Assembly (NCBI GenBank): GCA_015229045.1
Contig: JADGCJ010000001.1
Location: 1 to 64,000 of the forward strand
DNA: 64,000 nucleotides
From: Magnetococcales bacterium
Lineage (GTDB): Bacteria > Pseudomonadota > Magnetococcia > Magnetococcales > DC0425bin3
Direction: 5' to 3'
Shown in pieces: positions 50,782 through 60,208 of the stretch. The notes under the pieces are model-generated. The model made no database searches. It was given only the letters and a program-made list of their open reading frames with translations, and was not told the origin of the DNA. Made by a program: the position numbers and the translations under genes. How positions within the stretch are numbered: position 1 is the stretch's first letter; each line of letters begins with the position of its first letter.

Positions 50782-52398
50782 GTGTGGGGGTTGGGGATGG
50801 GGGGCGTGGGACGACTTCCGATGGTGATCGCGCTCTCTCTCTTCCCTCTGCCTGGGCTGATCGCTGGAGAGATGACGCCCAAGCCGGACGGCAGGTTGCT
50901 GTCCGAGGTGACGGTTCCGGAGTCGCCGGAGCAGGTTCAGCTCAGGCGGCGTGTCGCGCTTTTGCAACGTTTGGTGCGTGTCCCGCCGCGCGACAACGAA
51001 GGGGTCAACCGGGTCAAGCAGATCCTTGACGCCATTCGTAACGAAGAGATGGATCTGGCCGAACGACTTTTGGCCCAGGTTGAGGCCGCCTATACCTCCC
51101 TGGAGACCCAGACTGCGGGAGATATTTTTCATTTCCTGCTCGCCAACGTCGCAGCCATGGATGGCGAGAGAAAGCGACAGCAACAGGAGTTTGCCATTGC
51201 GGCCAATCTGTTGCGCAAGGCGTTGAGCCTGCTTCCTCCCTGGGCTGTCAAGGAGCGGGCGGCTCGTCTTGTGAGCTTGGGTAAGGTGCTGCGCCAGGGG
51301 GGAAAATTTTCCGAGGCGGGCAAGGCCCTGGACGAGGCGCAGCACCTGGTGGAAAAACATTTGCCTCCGGACCACACCCTGGTTGCCGACACCCTGGATG
51401 CCCAAGGGGTGCTGTTGGTCGACCTGGAGCGTTTGCATGAAGCAGAACCGCTTTTGCAGCGTGCCCTGGCCATGCGTGAAAAACAGTGGGGATCGGTGCA
51501 TATCCTGACGGCCAGGAGTCTGGCTCATTTGGGGCGTCTGCGCGAGTTGCAACGACGCTTCAGTGACGCCGAGCAACTCCAGCAACGCGCCCTGCAAATT
51601 CGTCTGGGGCAGCTTGAACCCAACAACCCGGAAATCGCCCAAAACCTGCACGATCTGGGTGTCTTGCGCCTGGCACAGGATCGCTTTGCCGAGGCCGAAC
51701 CCTTGCTGCGTCAGGCATTGGCCATGCGCAAGGAGACTCTGGAACCTTCCTATCTGGATGTCGCGGCCTCTTTGCAGGCTCTGGCCATGATCGAACGCAA
51801 AGAGGGAAAACCTGACCAGGCGGCAGCGGCCCTGCAACAGGCCCTGGGTATGTGTCGTCAGCGGGGCGGGGCGGACTATCCGTTGACCGGCATCATTCTG
51901 CACAGCCTGGGAGCTTTGTATTTGGAAAAAAGGAGTCTCGTCGAGGCCGAAAAATATCTGCGCCAGGCCCTGCTTTTTACGGAACGGGTTTATGGTCCGG
52001 AGCATACGCGCATGAACAACATCATCGACCCGCTGGCCGAACTTTATCAGATCCAGGAACGCAACCAGGAAGCCGAGGCGCTTTTACGCAAGAGTCTTTC
52101 TGTTGCTGAACATAAACTGGGTCATCATCATCACCAGGTGGCCAATCGCCATGTGCGCCTTGGCCACCATTATCAGAGCGTTGGCAATTTTACCGAGGCT
52201 GAACACCATTTTCGCCAGGGACTGGAGATCGAACGCGACATCGCTCCGGCTGGTGGGCAGGGCATCCAGTGGTTGCGCGACTACGCCATCCTGCTTCGGG
52301 ACATGGGCAGGCCCGCGTTTGCGCAGATGATCGATAGCCTGGCCGACTCCCTCCGCGCCGGGAAGCGGTTCACGATCCCCGTTTTGTCGAATCGTTGA
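50782..52398 (+). CDS. Exported tetratricopeptide-repeat protein (kinesin-light-chain type)
   Basis: A 538-residue protein. Residues about 14-30 form a signal peptide or anchor (MVIALSLFPLPGLIAG). From about residue 160 onward there are at least seven 42-residue TPR units of the kinesin-light-chain type, with repeated AEPLLRQALAMRKETL and LGALYLEKRSLVEAEKYLRQ patterns. Such arrays bind partner proteins. The start is uncertain: GTG at 50782, or ATG at 50797 or 50821, since the region is G-rich and lacks a clear ribosome binding site. It follows creA on the same strand by 56 bp. Confidence 0.85.
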   Translation: MWGLGMGGVGRLPMVIALSLFPLPGLIAGEMTPKPDGRLLSEVTVPESPEQVQLRRRVALLQRLVRVPPRDNEGVNRVKQILDAIRNEEMDLAERLLAQVEAAYTSLETQTAGDIFHFLLANVAAMDGERKRQQQEFAIAANLLRKALSLLPPWAVKERAARLVSLGKVLRQGGKFSEAGKALDEAQHLVEKHLPPDHTLVADTLDAQGVLLVDLERLHEAEPLLQRALAMREKQWGSVHILTARSLAHLGRLRELQRRFSDAEQLQQRALQIRLGQLEPNNPEIAQNLHDLGVLRLAQDRFAEAEPLLRQALAMRKETLEPSYLDVAASLQALAMIERKEGKPDQAAAALQQALGMCRQRGGADYPLTGIILHSLGALYLEKRSLVEAEKYLRQALLFTERVYGPEHTRMNNIIDPLAELYQIQERNQEAEALLRKSLSVAEHKLGHHHHQVANRHVRLGHHYQSVGNFTEAEHHFRQGLEIERDIAPAGGQGIQWLRDYAILLRDMGRPAFAQMIDSLADSLRAGKRFTIPVLSNR

Positions 52399-52470
52399 CC
52401 GGGGAGGGGTGTCTACCGGAGTATTTCGTGCAGGTTCTGTTTTTTTCAATATAAAAGTGGTTGGGGGAGT

Positions 52471-52572
52471 CTGAGGGGGAGGCTCCGCCTGCCCCCTCAG
52501 CGGGGGTCTGGGGGCAGCGCCCCCAGCAAAAACGTGCAAAACGGTTACCCGGAATGGACTTGGTTCAGGGAG
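52471..52572. repeat. Composite hairpin repeat, family E-like
   Basis: A stem CTGAGGGGG/CCCCCTCAG at 52471-52500 is followed by a second hairpin CTGGGGGCAGCGCCCCCAG at 52508-52526 and a tail ending AATGGACTTGGTTCAGGGAG. The order matches 4809-4956 and 25477-25596. As at 25591, the tail provides the TGA stop of the minus-strand gene that ends here (52565). The hairpins may also terminate the TPR gene transcript. Confidence 0.5.
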
Positions 52573-53923
52573 CTTTGGGCGCAGGGTCCTTGATCTCCTT
52601 ATCCGCTTTATCTGCAAACATGATTTTCAAGGTTTCATCCAGCACGGTGCTTTGCATCGGGGTCAGACGCAGAAGAACGGGACGGTTGGGCGGCGCCATC
52701 CTGTAACTGTCGGCAATCTTTTTGAAGGGAAAGCGCAGCGGAGTCCCCTTGTTGTCGACCGTGACGGTAAAATCGGGGGGATCAAGGGGTGCCAGGGATT
52801 CGGCCTCCTTGGCATCGCGCAGCAAAACCTCTTCGATGGATTGCCAGATGGGGGAAGGCCAATCCTCCTCCTTGTTTTTCTTCGGTGCTGGCTTTTTATC
52901 CGATTCCGGAACCTTCGTTTCCGTTTTGGTCTTTCTTTCCGCCTCCAGGTGCTGATTGCCCCGATCCAGAGTCAGACGCTGCATCTCGACTCCGGGGGGC
53001 AATGGGCGCAAATCAACCAGGGCCAGCAGCGACTTGTCCAGCAGGTTGGTGGCTGTGGCATCCAGAACCATGAGGTCGGGATCGCCGGGACGTTTGGCCA
53101 GGAGGGATCCTTCTCCGCGCCAGACGACCAGGGTGAGGGGGTCGCCCTTGACGGGTTTCATGGTCAAGGTCCAATCAGGCTTCTCCGGTGCCGAGCCGGC
53201 GACAAAGTTGACCGCCAGGGTACGTCGCAACCCATCCAACCATGTCTGGGTCAGGGTATTGGAAAGACGATCAGCCAAGGGCTTGCTCCCCTGCCACTGT
53301 CCGCTTTCATCCTGTTGCAAGACCATCTCCCGGCCATCCTTGTGGGTCAGGTCGATCTCCTTGAGTGGTTGATCGTCCAGTGCGATCCCCAGCTTTTTGG
53401 GGCGAAGATCCTGGGGTTTCATGGACAGGCCAGACACATCGTGGGCGGGAATCATGACCACGGGACCGTTGGTACCAAGTCGGAGATAACGATTGGCGCT
53501 GGTGGGGGATTGGCTGCCCAGTTGCAGAATGGTCGGCTCACCCTGTGCCGGATGAACAGTCAGGATGGCCTCCGGTTCTGCCAGACCAAAATCAGCCGGT
53601 TGTTCAGGTTTGTCCGTGATGTGTTGCTTGTAAGAGCGTTCCAGGATGGCCAACAGCCGGGTGACCGACTCCTGATCGGTCAGCATGGGGCCGGGCGCGG
53701 TGATTTGCCACTTGTCACCCTTTTTTTCCAGGGTGACGGCTGCCTCCCCTTTGGCTTGCAGGGTGGCCTTGGTCACCTTCTCCGCCGTCAAACCGGAGAC
53801 CACTCGGGAACGCTCCTCCCGGGTCTTGTTTTCGGCCTCTTTGCGATCGGCCAGCCACAATCCAAGACCGCAAGCCGTCAGAAAAACCAGGAGGAGCAGA
53901 TTGACGATCCAACCTCGGGACAT
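52565..53923 (-). CDS. DUF4340 domain protein
   Basis: A 452-residue protein with an N-terminal membrane anchor (about residues 5-22, NLLLLVFLTACGLGLWLA) and a long extracytoplasmic part. Two DUF4340-type repeats are visible, e.g. ITAPGPMLTDQESVTRLLAI, then FGLAEPEAILTVHPAQGEP. A Lys/Glu-rich low-complexity stretch lies near residues 330-355. It is the last gene of a module with the GldG-like protein, permease and ATPase, starting 14 bp after the GldG-like stop. Such modules resemble gliding-type ABC systems; what they move is unknown. The stop codon lies in a family E-like repeat. Confidence 0.87.
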   Translation of the reverse strand: MSRGWIVNLLLLVFLTACGLGLWLADRKEAENKTREERSRVVSGLTAEKVTKATLQAKGEAAVTLEKKGDKWQITAPGPMLTDQESVTRLLAILERSYKQHITDKPEQPADFGLAEPEAILTVHPAQGEPTILQLGSQSPTSANRYLRLGTNGPVVMIPAHDVSGLSMKPQDLRPKKLGIALDDQPLKEIDLTHKDGREMVLQQDESGQWQGSKPLADRLSNTLTQTWLDGLRRTLAVNFVAGSAPEKPDWTLTMKPVKGDPLTLVVWRGEGSLLAKRPGDPDLMVLDATATNLLDKSLLALVDLRPLPPGVEMQRLTLDRGNQHLEAERKTKTETKVPESDKKPAPKKNKEEDWPSPIWQSIEEVLLRDAKEAESLAPLDPPDFTVTVDNKGTPLRFPFKKIADSYRMAPPNRPVLLRLTPMQSTVLDETLKIMFADKADKEIKDPAPKAP

Positions 53924-53937
53924 GACACCACCTCACA

Positions 53938-55284
53938 TCATCTCTTTTTGCGTTTGGACCAGATGGCGATGCCGGTACCCGCCAAGACCAGAGGGATACC
54001 CAGCAGGATACCCAGGAACAGATATTGGGCCAGGTGACCGGGAATGGACAGCCCGGCATCCATGTTTTTCTTGGGTTTGATGGCGATGAAACTCTCATCC
54101 TCGGCCAGCCAGCGCACCATGTTGAGGAAGAGGGTGTCGTTGCCGGAGTATTGGATATAGGCATTGGCGGCAAAGTCGGAATCACCCAGGGCGATGAGCC
54201 GGAACCCTTTGTCCTGAACGGTAACACCCATCCAGACAGGGCCTTTGCTATCCTTGTCAGGATTGTACTCGACGGTGCCGGAGGAGATATCCCCCGTTTC
54301 CAGCCAGCCGCGCTCCGCACCAGCCAGGAGGCGGGTCCGGGTCGGGCCATCCGGGGTTTTGGCAGGCTCTACGTTGACGCCGCACGCTTCGGCGAAGACG
54401 GCAGGCATCTTCAACCCCTTGGTGATGTCGTGGTTGGGATCATACTGGGAGATGATCGGCGTGGTAGGACCGGCACCGAACAGACGGGAAACGGGGTCGA
54501 TGACGATTCCCTCCTGGAAAGTGACTCCCTGAGACAGAAGAAATTTTTCCAGGCCGGTTTCGGTTCGTGGGTCGCGCATGACCAGGAGCCTGCCTTTGCC
54601 TGTGGTCAGCCATTTTTCCAGGCGTTCCGTCTCCATGGGGAGCAGGGGCTTGGTGGAGCCGGCCAACACGATGACGCTGGTGTCCGCCGGAACGCCCTCT
54701 TCACTGGCCAGGTTCAATTCCTGGACCTGATACCCCTCCCCGCGCAGGAGCTGGGCAACCACCTGATAGGAACCTCGCTCCTCTCCGGCGAGGGGGTGCT
54801 CCCCATGTCCGGTGAGAAAGCGCACATTCTTGACTGTGCCCTTTTGGAGTCGGATCAAGGCATTGGTGAGAGACTCCTCGGTGGATTCGGTCAATTTTTC
54901 CGATTTATTGTTGGCACGCAGGAGGAGGGTGCCGTAGGTGGCGATTCCCTCCTGGCGGGCGAGGGCCGGGTTGCTGTCCGGGTTGACGAAGTTGATGGTC
55001 AGCTTGGCATTGACGACGCGATATTTTTCCAACAACTCCGTGATGTCACGACGGCGCTCCTTGTCTTCCTGGATGAAGACCGTCGCCGTGATGCCCTTGT
55101 CAAAGGCCTGGATCGCCTTGACCGATTGCTCGGCCAGGGTATGGCGTTTCCCCTTGGTCCAGTCCCATTGTTTGGGATAACGGTTGGTGGCATAGGCGGC
55201 CATGATGAACAGGACAGCCAGCAACAGGCCGGTGATCAGATTTTGCGTACGCAGGTTCAAGCGGGTCGAACGACTCATTTTCAT
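53938..55284 (-). CDS. GldG-like ABC-associated auxiliary protein
   Basis: A 448-residue protein. TM1 (about 13-32, LITGLLLAVLFIMAAYA) and a C-terminal TM (about 420-440, LFLGILLGIPLVLAGTGIAI) anchor a large extracytoplasmic domain. That domain shows FVNPDSNPALARQEGIATYG and KNVRFLTGHGEHPLAGEERG, typical of the GldG/ABC_transp_aux family. In gliding Bacteroidetes GldG works with GldF and GldA; in Proteobacteria the role is unknown. Its start is 22 bp after the permease stop, in the order ATPase, permease, GldG-like, DUF4340. Confidence 0.9.
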   Translation of the reverse strand: MKMSRSTRLNLRTQNLITGLLLAVLFIMAAYATNRYPKQWDWTKGKRHTLAEQSVKAIQAFDKGITATVFIQEDKERRRDITELLEKYRVVNAKLTINFVNPDSNPALARQEGIATYGTLLLRANNKSEKLTESTEESLTNALIRLQKGTVKNVRFLTGHGEHPLAGEERGSYQVVAQLLRGEGYQVQELNLASEEGVPADTSVIVLAGSTKPLLPMETERLEKWLTTGKGRLLVMRDPRTETGLEKFLLSQGVTFQEGIVIDPVSRLFGAGPTTPIISQYDPNHDITKGLKMPAVFAEACGVNVEPAKTPDGPTRTRLLAGAERGWLETGDISSGTVEYNPDKDSKGPVWMGVTVQDKGFRLIALGDSDFAANAYIQYSGNDTLFLNMVRWLAEDESFIAIKPKKNMDAGLSIPGHLAQYLFLGILLGIPLVLAGTGIAIWSKRKKR

Positions 55285-55306
55285 GGTGGGTTTCCTCCTT
55301 GTGACG

Positions 55307-56083
55307 TCAGAATCCTTCTACCCGTTGAGCCAGCAGGCGCTGCCGGGCAAAAACCAAACCGGCAACCGAGACGATGATGAAGTAGCTCAGGTCGGCGGTA
55401 CTGACGATTCCCTGGAGAAATTTTTCATAATGGTCGATCAGGGAGGCATAGCCCAGGAGCCGTCCTGTTCCCTCGGCACCGGAGTCGCCAAGCCATCCGG
55501 CAATCCACAGCAGCAGCAGGACGCCAAAAGTGAGGACCGCCGCGACGACCGGATTGTCTGTGGCGCTGGACGCCGCGACACCCACGGCGCCAAAAGTGGC
55601 CGCCATCAGGAACAGCCCCAGCATGCCCGAGAGGAGTTGACCCGGGTCGGGGTGTCCATAGAGGAAGAGCGACGCTGGCAGCAGACCGATCAAAAGGACC
55701 GTGACACCCAGGAAAAGGAGCAGTCCCAGATATTTTCCCAGGACGATCTGCATGGGTGAAAGCGGAGAGGCGGCCAGTGCGGGCCAGGTACCCCGGCGTT
55801 TTTCATCGGCGATCAGGCGCATGCTGATCAGGGGGATGATCAGGAGCAGCAACACGGCGGTATTCCCCAGAAGAGGCACGATGGTCCATTCGGAGAGCGG
55901 CAACCCTCCTCCCATACCCTGGCCATAGGCTTGATACTGGAGTTGGCGCAACAAATATTGTTGCACCAGACTGCCAAACATATAGGCACAAATGGCAAAC
56001 AGGACCGCCAACAGGGTCCAGGCCAGGGGCGAAAGAAACATGGATCGCCATTCGCGCAGGGCAATGGTCCAGATGGCTTTCAT
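55307..56083 (-). CDS. ABC-2 type permease, GldF-like
   Basis: A 258-residue permease with six hydrophobic segments. The N-terminal IWTIALREWRSMFLSPLAW and the central RLIADEKRRGTWPALAASPL, then QIVLGKYLGLLLFLGV, are typical of ABC-2 permeases of the GldF/NosY group. It forms the membrane channel for the adjacent ATPase; its start overlaps the ATPase stop by 4 bp, so translation is coupled. The substrate is not known. Confidence 0.9.
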   Translation of the reverse strand: MKAIWTIALREWRSMFLSPLAWTLLAVLFAICAYMFGSLVQQYLLRQLQYQAYGQGMGGGLPLSEWTIVPLLGNTAVLLLLIIPLISMRLIADEKRRGTWPALAASPLSPMQIVLGKYLGLLLFLGVTVLLIGLLPASLFLYGHPDPGQLLSGMLGLFLMAATFGAVGVAASSATDNPVVAAVLTFGVLLLLWIAGWLGDSGAEGTGRLLGYASLIDHYEKFLQGIVSTADLSYFIIVSVAGLVFARQRLLAQRVEGF

Positions 56084-57036
56084 GGGCTTACCTCCGCTGC
56101 TGTGACGGTGCCGGGTTCGGCCTTGGTCAGTTGCACGAAAACATCCTCCAGTGAATGGGAATCCGGTGTGAGTTCACGCAGATCCCAATGGTTGGCGACC
56201 GACATTTGCACGATTTCGGGAACCGGGTCGGCCTGTTCGGCGGGGGTGATCAGCCAGTGGCTCTCTTCCTGGGTTGCAGCGGCAACACCAGGGATACCCA
56301 GAATCTCTTTTTTTTCTGGCGCTCTGCCCCAACGCACGGCAAGGCGCGCCTTTTGCTGGCCCCGCTGTTCCAGTCCGGCCAGGGTATCTTCCACGACGAT
56401 GCGGCCCTGATGGATGAGAGCCACCCGGTCGCAGGTCATTTGCACTTCCGGCAGAATATGCGTCGAGAGCAGCACCGAGTGTTCACCACCCAAGGTGCGG
56501 ATCAGGTTGCGTATTTCACGGATTTGCAGCGGATCGAGGCCTGCCGTGGGTTCGTCGAGGATCACCACGTCCGGGGAGTGGACGATGGCCTGGGCGATGC
56601 CCGCCCGCTGCCGATATCCCTTGGAGAGATGACCCAACAGGCGGTCGGCCATATCGGTCAGGCCGCAATGGGTCATGGCGCGATCCAGGGCCTCCTTGCG
56701 GCGGTTCGCGGTGACACCACGCAGCGAGGCCAGGTATCCCAGGTATTCGCGGACCGTCATGTCGTCGTAGATGGGCGGGCTTTCGGGCAGAAAACCGATC
56801 CTGGCGCGGGCGGCCTCGGGTTTCTCCAGGGCATCCAGGCCGGCGATGCGAATGCTCCCTTCGGTGGGGGCCAGTAAGCCCACCAGGATGCGCATCGTGG
56901 TGGTTTTTCCGGCACCGTTGGGGCCCAAAAACCCCACCACTTCGCCCCGTTTCACGTTCAAGGTGATCCGGTCCAGGACTCTGTTCAGGCCGTAATAGCG
57001 GGTCAGTTCCGATATTTCAATCATGTTTTCGGACAT
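56080..57036 (-). CDS. ABC transporter ATPase, GldA-like
   Basis: A 318-residue ATPase. Walker A is GFLGPNGAGKTTTMRIL, the Q-loop region is IGFLPESPPIYDDMTV, the signature reads HLSKGYRQRAGIAQAI, and Walker B is VVILDEPTAGLDPLQ, with the switch His in LLSTHILPE. The C-terminal 90 residues are the extra domain common in this group. It powers the downstream permease and GldG-like module. The ATG at 57036 lies about 20 bp after AGGAG-like GGAAGGAG (minus strand). It is the promoter-proximal gene of the four-gene operon. Confidence 0.92.
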   Translation of the reverse strand: MSENMIEISELTRYYGLNRVLDRITLNVKRGEVVGFLGPNGAGKTTTMRILVGLLAPTEGSIRIAGLDALEKPEAARARIGFLPESPPIYDDMTVREYLGYLASLRGVTANRRKEALDRAMTHCGLTDMADRLLGHLSKGYRQRAGIAQAIVHSPDVVILDEPTAGLDPLQIREIRNLIRTLGGEHSVLLSTHILPEVQMTCDRVALIHQGRIVVEDTLAGLEQRGQQKARLAVRWGRAPEKKEILGIPGVAAATQEESHWLITPAEQADPVPEIVQMSVANHWDLRELTPDSHSLEDVFVQLTKAEPGTVTAAEVSP

Positions 57037-57606
57037 TTGCGGCTCCTTCCGTTGCCATCCGTTTTCTTCCGTGTTCCTGGTCGCTGATTAAATTACAATC
57101 ACGCCCACGGAATGCGAGAGGGGAGATGGTCAGCGTACTGGTTTCGGTATCGATGTAAAGTGAGTAAAAATTAATCATTCATATGATGTGTTTTTCATCG
57201 TTTTGCATAGAATGTGGTCAATAAATATGCAGAACACCCTCGTTCCTGATTCTGCGTTCCGGTTTTATCCCGTTGAAAATCCTGTAAAAGAGCGTTACAA
57301 CAACCCGTTGTCCATGTTTGGCATATCCGTTGCGACTCGGCTGGCGACCGGACCCCTGCTTGGCCTGGGCATTGAACATGGGCAGAGAGTTCCCTTAATA
57401 TGGGAAGAAACTAGGTCGTGTTCAAGTCGTTTTGAAAAAGCCAGTGTGCTCTTTGCCCGGGTCGGGATTTTCAGCCTGAATGCCCGGAATGTCCAGGGAC
57501 GATGCCAAACAGGGCTTCATGGATGGTTCCTGCCTGCAACTGCCGTCACCGATAACGGTCGGTGATTTTTGCAAAACCCCAAGCGTGTGGAAGGAGTGAA
57601 TGATCG
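57037..57606. other. Divergent regulatory region between the ABC module and glnA
   Basis: A 570-bp gap with promoters for both sides. It contains the sigma-54 candidate at 57319-57334. An open frame of about 125 codons exists on the plus strand from 57188, but its residue pattern is not protein-like and no ribosome binding site precedes it. The rest shows no tRNA and no known repeat. Confidence 0.5.
57319..57334 (+). promoter_or_regulatory. Candidate sigma-54 promoter of glnA
   Basis: TGGCATATCCGTTGCG matches the -24/-12 consensus TGGCAC-N5-TTGCA in spacing and in the essential GG and GC. It lies about 273 bp upstream of the glnA start. NtrC-controlled sigma-54 promoters drive glnA in many Proteobacteria, which supports the assignment. 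I could not find a clear NtrC enhancer. Confidence 0.5.
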
Positions 57607-59028
57607 ATGGCTGATCAGGGACAGGTTCGCAAGGCCCTTGACATGATCAAGGGGAACGAAGTGGAGTTCGTGGATTTCCGCTTTACGGATTTCAAGGGAA
57701 AGTGGCAACACATCACGGCTCCGGCTGGTCGTGTCGGTGAGGAGGTGTTCGAGTCCGGTTTTGGCTTCGATGGCTCGTCGATTGCCGGTTGGTGCGCCAT
57801 TCACCAATCCGATATGGTCTTTTTGCCGGATGCCTCAACGGCCCAGATGGATCCATTCACCGAGGCCCCCACGCTGGTGTTGATCTGCGACGTTGTGGAT
57901 CCTTTCACGGGCGAGGGGTACACCCGCGATCCGCGTGCCGTCGCCAAACGGGCGCAGTCTTATCTCCAGTACACCGGCATTGGTGATACCATCTATTGCG
58001 GGCCGGAGGTCGAGTTCTTCCTTTTTGATTCGGTCCGTTTTGGTTCCGGGGTCAACCACTGCTCGCACTTCATCGACTCCATCGAGGGTGCCTGGAACAC
58101 CAACACCGACTACGAAGAGGGCAACCGGGGACATCGTCCCCTGGTCAAGGGTGGTTATTTCCCGGTCGCGCCGGTGGACTCCATGCAGGACATCCGCTCC
58201 GAGATGTCCACGGTCATGGAAGAGATGGGTTTGACCATCGAGTTCCATCACCACGAGGTGGCTACTGCGGGTCAGTGCGAAATTGACATGCGCTTTGGAC
58301 CCATGTTGCAGATGGCCGACAGTGTGCAGATCTACAAGTATGTCGTGCATAACGTTGCCCATCAGCATGGGCGGACGGTCACTTTCATGCCCAAGCCTCT
58401 GTCAGGCGACAATGGCTCCGGCATGCACACCCACATGTCCATCTGGAAGGAGGGCAAACCGTTGTTTGCCGGCAACCAGTATGCGGACATGTCGGAGATG
58501 GCCCTGCACTTTATCGGCGGCATCAAGAAACACGCCAAGGCCCTGAATGCCTTCACCAACCCCTCGACCAACTCCTACAAGCGGTTGATTCCTGGTTTCG
58601 AGGCTCCGGTGTTGTTGGCCCATTCGGCGCGTAACCGTTCGGCGAGCATTCGTATTCCTGCTGCCAACAATCCCAAGGGCAAGCGCTGCGAGATCCGCTT
58701 CCCGGATCCGGCGGCCAACCCCTATCTGGCCTTCTCGGCCATGCTGATGGCTGGTCTGGATGGCATTGAAAACCGCATTGATCCCGGCGCACCCATCGAC
58801 AAGAACCTCTATGATCTTCCTCCCGAGGAGTTGAAAAACATTCCCACCGTGTGTGGCTCCTTGCGTGAGGCGCTGGCCCACATGAGCGCCAACCGGGAGT
58901 TCCTCAAGAAGGGCAATGTCTTCAGCGACGACCTGATCGACGCCTGGATCGAGTTGAAGATGGCCGAGGTCTACAGAATCGAACACACGCCGCATCCGTT
59001 GGAGTTCGAGATGTATTATTCGGTCTGA
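57607..59028 (+). CDS. glnA: Glutamine synthetase, type I
   Basis: A 473-residue enzyme joining ammonia and glutamate at the expense of ATP, the main entry of nitrogen. Signatures include [11 protein letters not shown] near the N-terminus, [25 protein letters not shown] and [15 protein letters not shown], and then the ATP/Glu loop [20 protein letters not shown]. The adenylylation Tyr is in [10 protein letters not shown] near residue 397, so GlnE control is expected. The length is normal for GSI-beta. A sigma-54 promoter candidate lies upstream and a strong terminator follows. Confidence 0.97.
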   Translation: MADQGQVRKALDMIKGNEVEFVDFRFTDFKGKWQHITAPAGRVGEEVFESGFGFDGSSIAGWCAIHQSDMVFLPDASTAQMDPFTEAPTLVLICDVVDPFTGEGYTRDPRAVAKRAQSYLQYTGIGDTIYCGPEVEFFLFDSVRFGSGVNHCSHFIDSIEGAWNTNTDYEEGNRGHRPLVKGGYFPVAPVDSMQDIRSEMSTVMEEMGLTIEFHHHEVATAGQCEIDMRFGPMLQMADSVQIYKYVVHNVAHQHGRTVTFMPKPLSGDNGSGMHTHMSIWKEGKPLFAGNQYADMSEMALHFIGGIKKHAKALNAFTNPSTNSYKRLIPGFEAPVLLAHSARNRSASIRIPAANNPKGKRCEIRFPDPAANPYLAFSAMLMAGLDGIENRIDPGAPIDKNLYDLPPEELKNIPTVCGSLREALAHMSANREFLKKGNVFSDDLIDAWIELKMAEVYRIEHTPHPLEFEMYYSV

Positions 59029-59068
59029 TCGGTTGTTCCGGATCGCCGACTTTTGTCAGCGCTAACGA

Positions 59069-59096
59069 AACCGCCCGGGAGACCGGGCGGTTTTTT
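59069..59096 (+). terminator. Rho-independent terminator of glnA
   Basis: CCGCCCGG and CCGGGCGG pair around a GAGA tetraloop and are followed by six T. It lies 41 bp after the glnA stop. The stem is perfect. Confidence 0.95.
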
Positions 59097-59169
59097 GTTG
59101 GCGGCTGGCCAATCTGAAGATATGATTCAGAGACACGAGGTGATTTTTGAACAATATCCGGGGATACCC

Positions 59170-59403
59170 ATGCAGACTCAACGATTGATCATGGATGTCA
59201 AAGAACGAAGAGTGGTCATTGATCTGCCGGAGTCGTTCGTCAATCATCGTATCGAGTTGACCGCAGTGACTCTTGATGAAGAAGCCGTTCATCCAATCAA
59301 GCCTCGTCGGCAGCCCCATCCGGAGATTGCTGGTCAAGGAAAGACGCTTGGGGATATCGTCACTCCCATCGTGGATGCAAACGATTGGGAATGTCTTAAA
59401 TGA
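59170..59403 (+). CDS. Probable antitoxin of a PIN-domain toxin pair
   Basis: A 77-residue protein beginning MQTQRLIMDVKERRVVIDLP. The N-terminal half could form a swapped-hairpin or ribbon-type DNA-binding fold. The acidic C-terminal end, VDANDWECLK, would bind the toxin. It is identified mainly by position: its TGA overlaps the ATG of the PIN-domain toxin gene (ATGA at 59400-59403). GGGGAT lies upstream of the ATG at 59170; an earlier in-frame ATG at 59122 is also possible. The family could not be named by eye. Confidence 0.65.
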   Translation: MQTQRLIMDVKERRVVIDLPESFVNHRIELTAVTLDEEAVHPIKPRRQPHPEIAGQGKTLGDIVTPIVDANDWECLK

Positions 59404-59795
59404 TTGTCTTGGATAGCCACATTTGGTTTTGGTGGATCAACCTTGAACATGACAGATTATCCCCTCGCCTGCTCGAAAAAATAGACAATGCAGAACAAAT
59501 AGGTGTGTCTGCGGTGTCATGCTTTGAGTTGGCATTGGCGCACAGTCGCGGGAGATTGTCCCTGCCACTGTCTCCTTCTGCCTGGTTTGCCTGCGCCCTG
59601 GAGGGGTCTCACGTAGAGATGTTGCCTTTAACACGAAACATTGCTGTACGTGCAGTAGCCTTGACCAGTATTCATCGTGATCCTTTTAATCGTATTATTA
59701 TTGCAACTGCGCTTGAGTACGACGGGATGTTGGTTAGCATGGATAGTCAATTTGGCGACTATCCTGAGTTGAAAGGGCGGTTAGTCCATTCATAA
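59400..59795 (+). CDS. VapC-like PIN-domain ribonuclease toxin
   Basis: A 131-residue PIN-domain protein. The first acidic residue is in MIVLDSHIWFWWINLE. A Glu follows in SAVSCFELAL. The late pair is in IHRDPFNRIIIATALEYDG with further acidic residues at SMDSQFGDY. This pattern (LDSHIW and HRDPFNRIIIATA) is that of the PIN subgroup typical of toxin-antitoxin loci. It should cleave RNA when freed from its antitoxin. Its start overlaps the antitoxin stop by 4 bp. Confidence 0.87.
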   Translation: MIVLDSHIWFWWINLEHDRLSPRLLEKIDNAEQIGVSAVSCFELALAHSRGRLSLPLSPSAWFACALEGSHVEMLPLTRNIAVRAVALTSIHRDPFNRIIIATALEYDGMLVSMDSQFGDYPELKGRLVHS

Positions 59796-59842
59796 GTGAC
59801 GAATTTGATGCTTTTGAGAAGATCGAAGTTACTTGTGATTGC

Positions 59843-60208
59843 TTGAAAAACCAGCAAATACACGAGATGGTGCTTTCTATCATGTCCGGAATCGACCTGG
59901 TTGCCATGAGTGCCCGCATTGTCGAGGCCATTCATCCGAAACAGATCATTTTGTTTGGTTCACGGGCGCGGGGAGATGACACCCCGGATTCGGATGTGGA
60001 TTTGCTGGTGATCACGACCGAGACCTACGGGTTGCATAACAGTCGTCGCCGGGCCATGGCCAGATTGTTGCTCATTTTGGCGGATATGCCGGTGTCCAAG
60101 GATATTGTCTTGTTCAGCGACATTGAGGTGGAACAGTGGCGAACGGCCAAAAATCACCTGGTTGCCCGTGCTTTGCGTGAGGGGAAGGTGATCTATGAAC
60201 AGCATTGA
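59843..60208 (+). CDS. Minimal nucleotidyltransferase (MNT) of an MNT-HEPN pair
   Basis: A 121-residue protein. The nucleotidyltransferase motif GSRARGDDTPDSDVDLLVI matches GSx10DxD, so the catalytic acidic residues are present. Partners of this kind (MntA) neutralise HEPN toxins by adding AMP groups. Start choice is open: TTG at 59843 or ATG at 59867 or 59882; none has a good ribosome binding site. It overlaps the HEPN gene by 14 bp, so the pair is co-translated. Confidence 0.87.
   Translation: MKNQQIHEMVLSIMSGIDLVAMSARIVEAIHPKQIILFGSRARGDDTPDSDVDLLVITTETYGLHNSRRRAMARLLLILADMPVSKDIVLFSDIEVEQWRTAKNHLVARALREGKVIYEQH

Noticed and set aside
57188..57565. A 125-codon ORF upstream of glnA
   Set aside because: No ribosome binding site, no recognisable domain, and it spans the sigma-54 promoter candidate. 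Regulatory DNA is the better reading.
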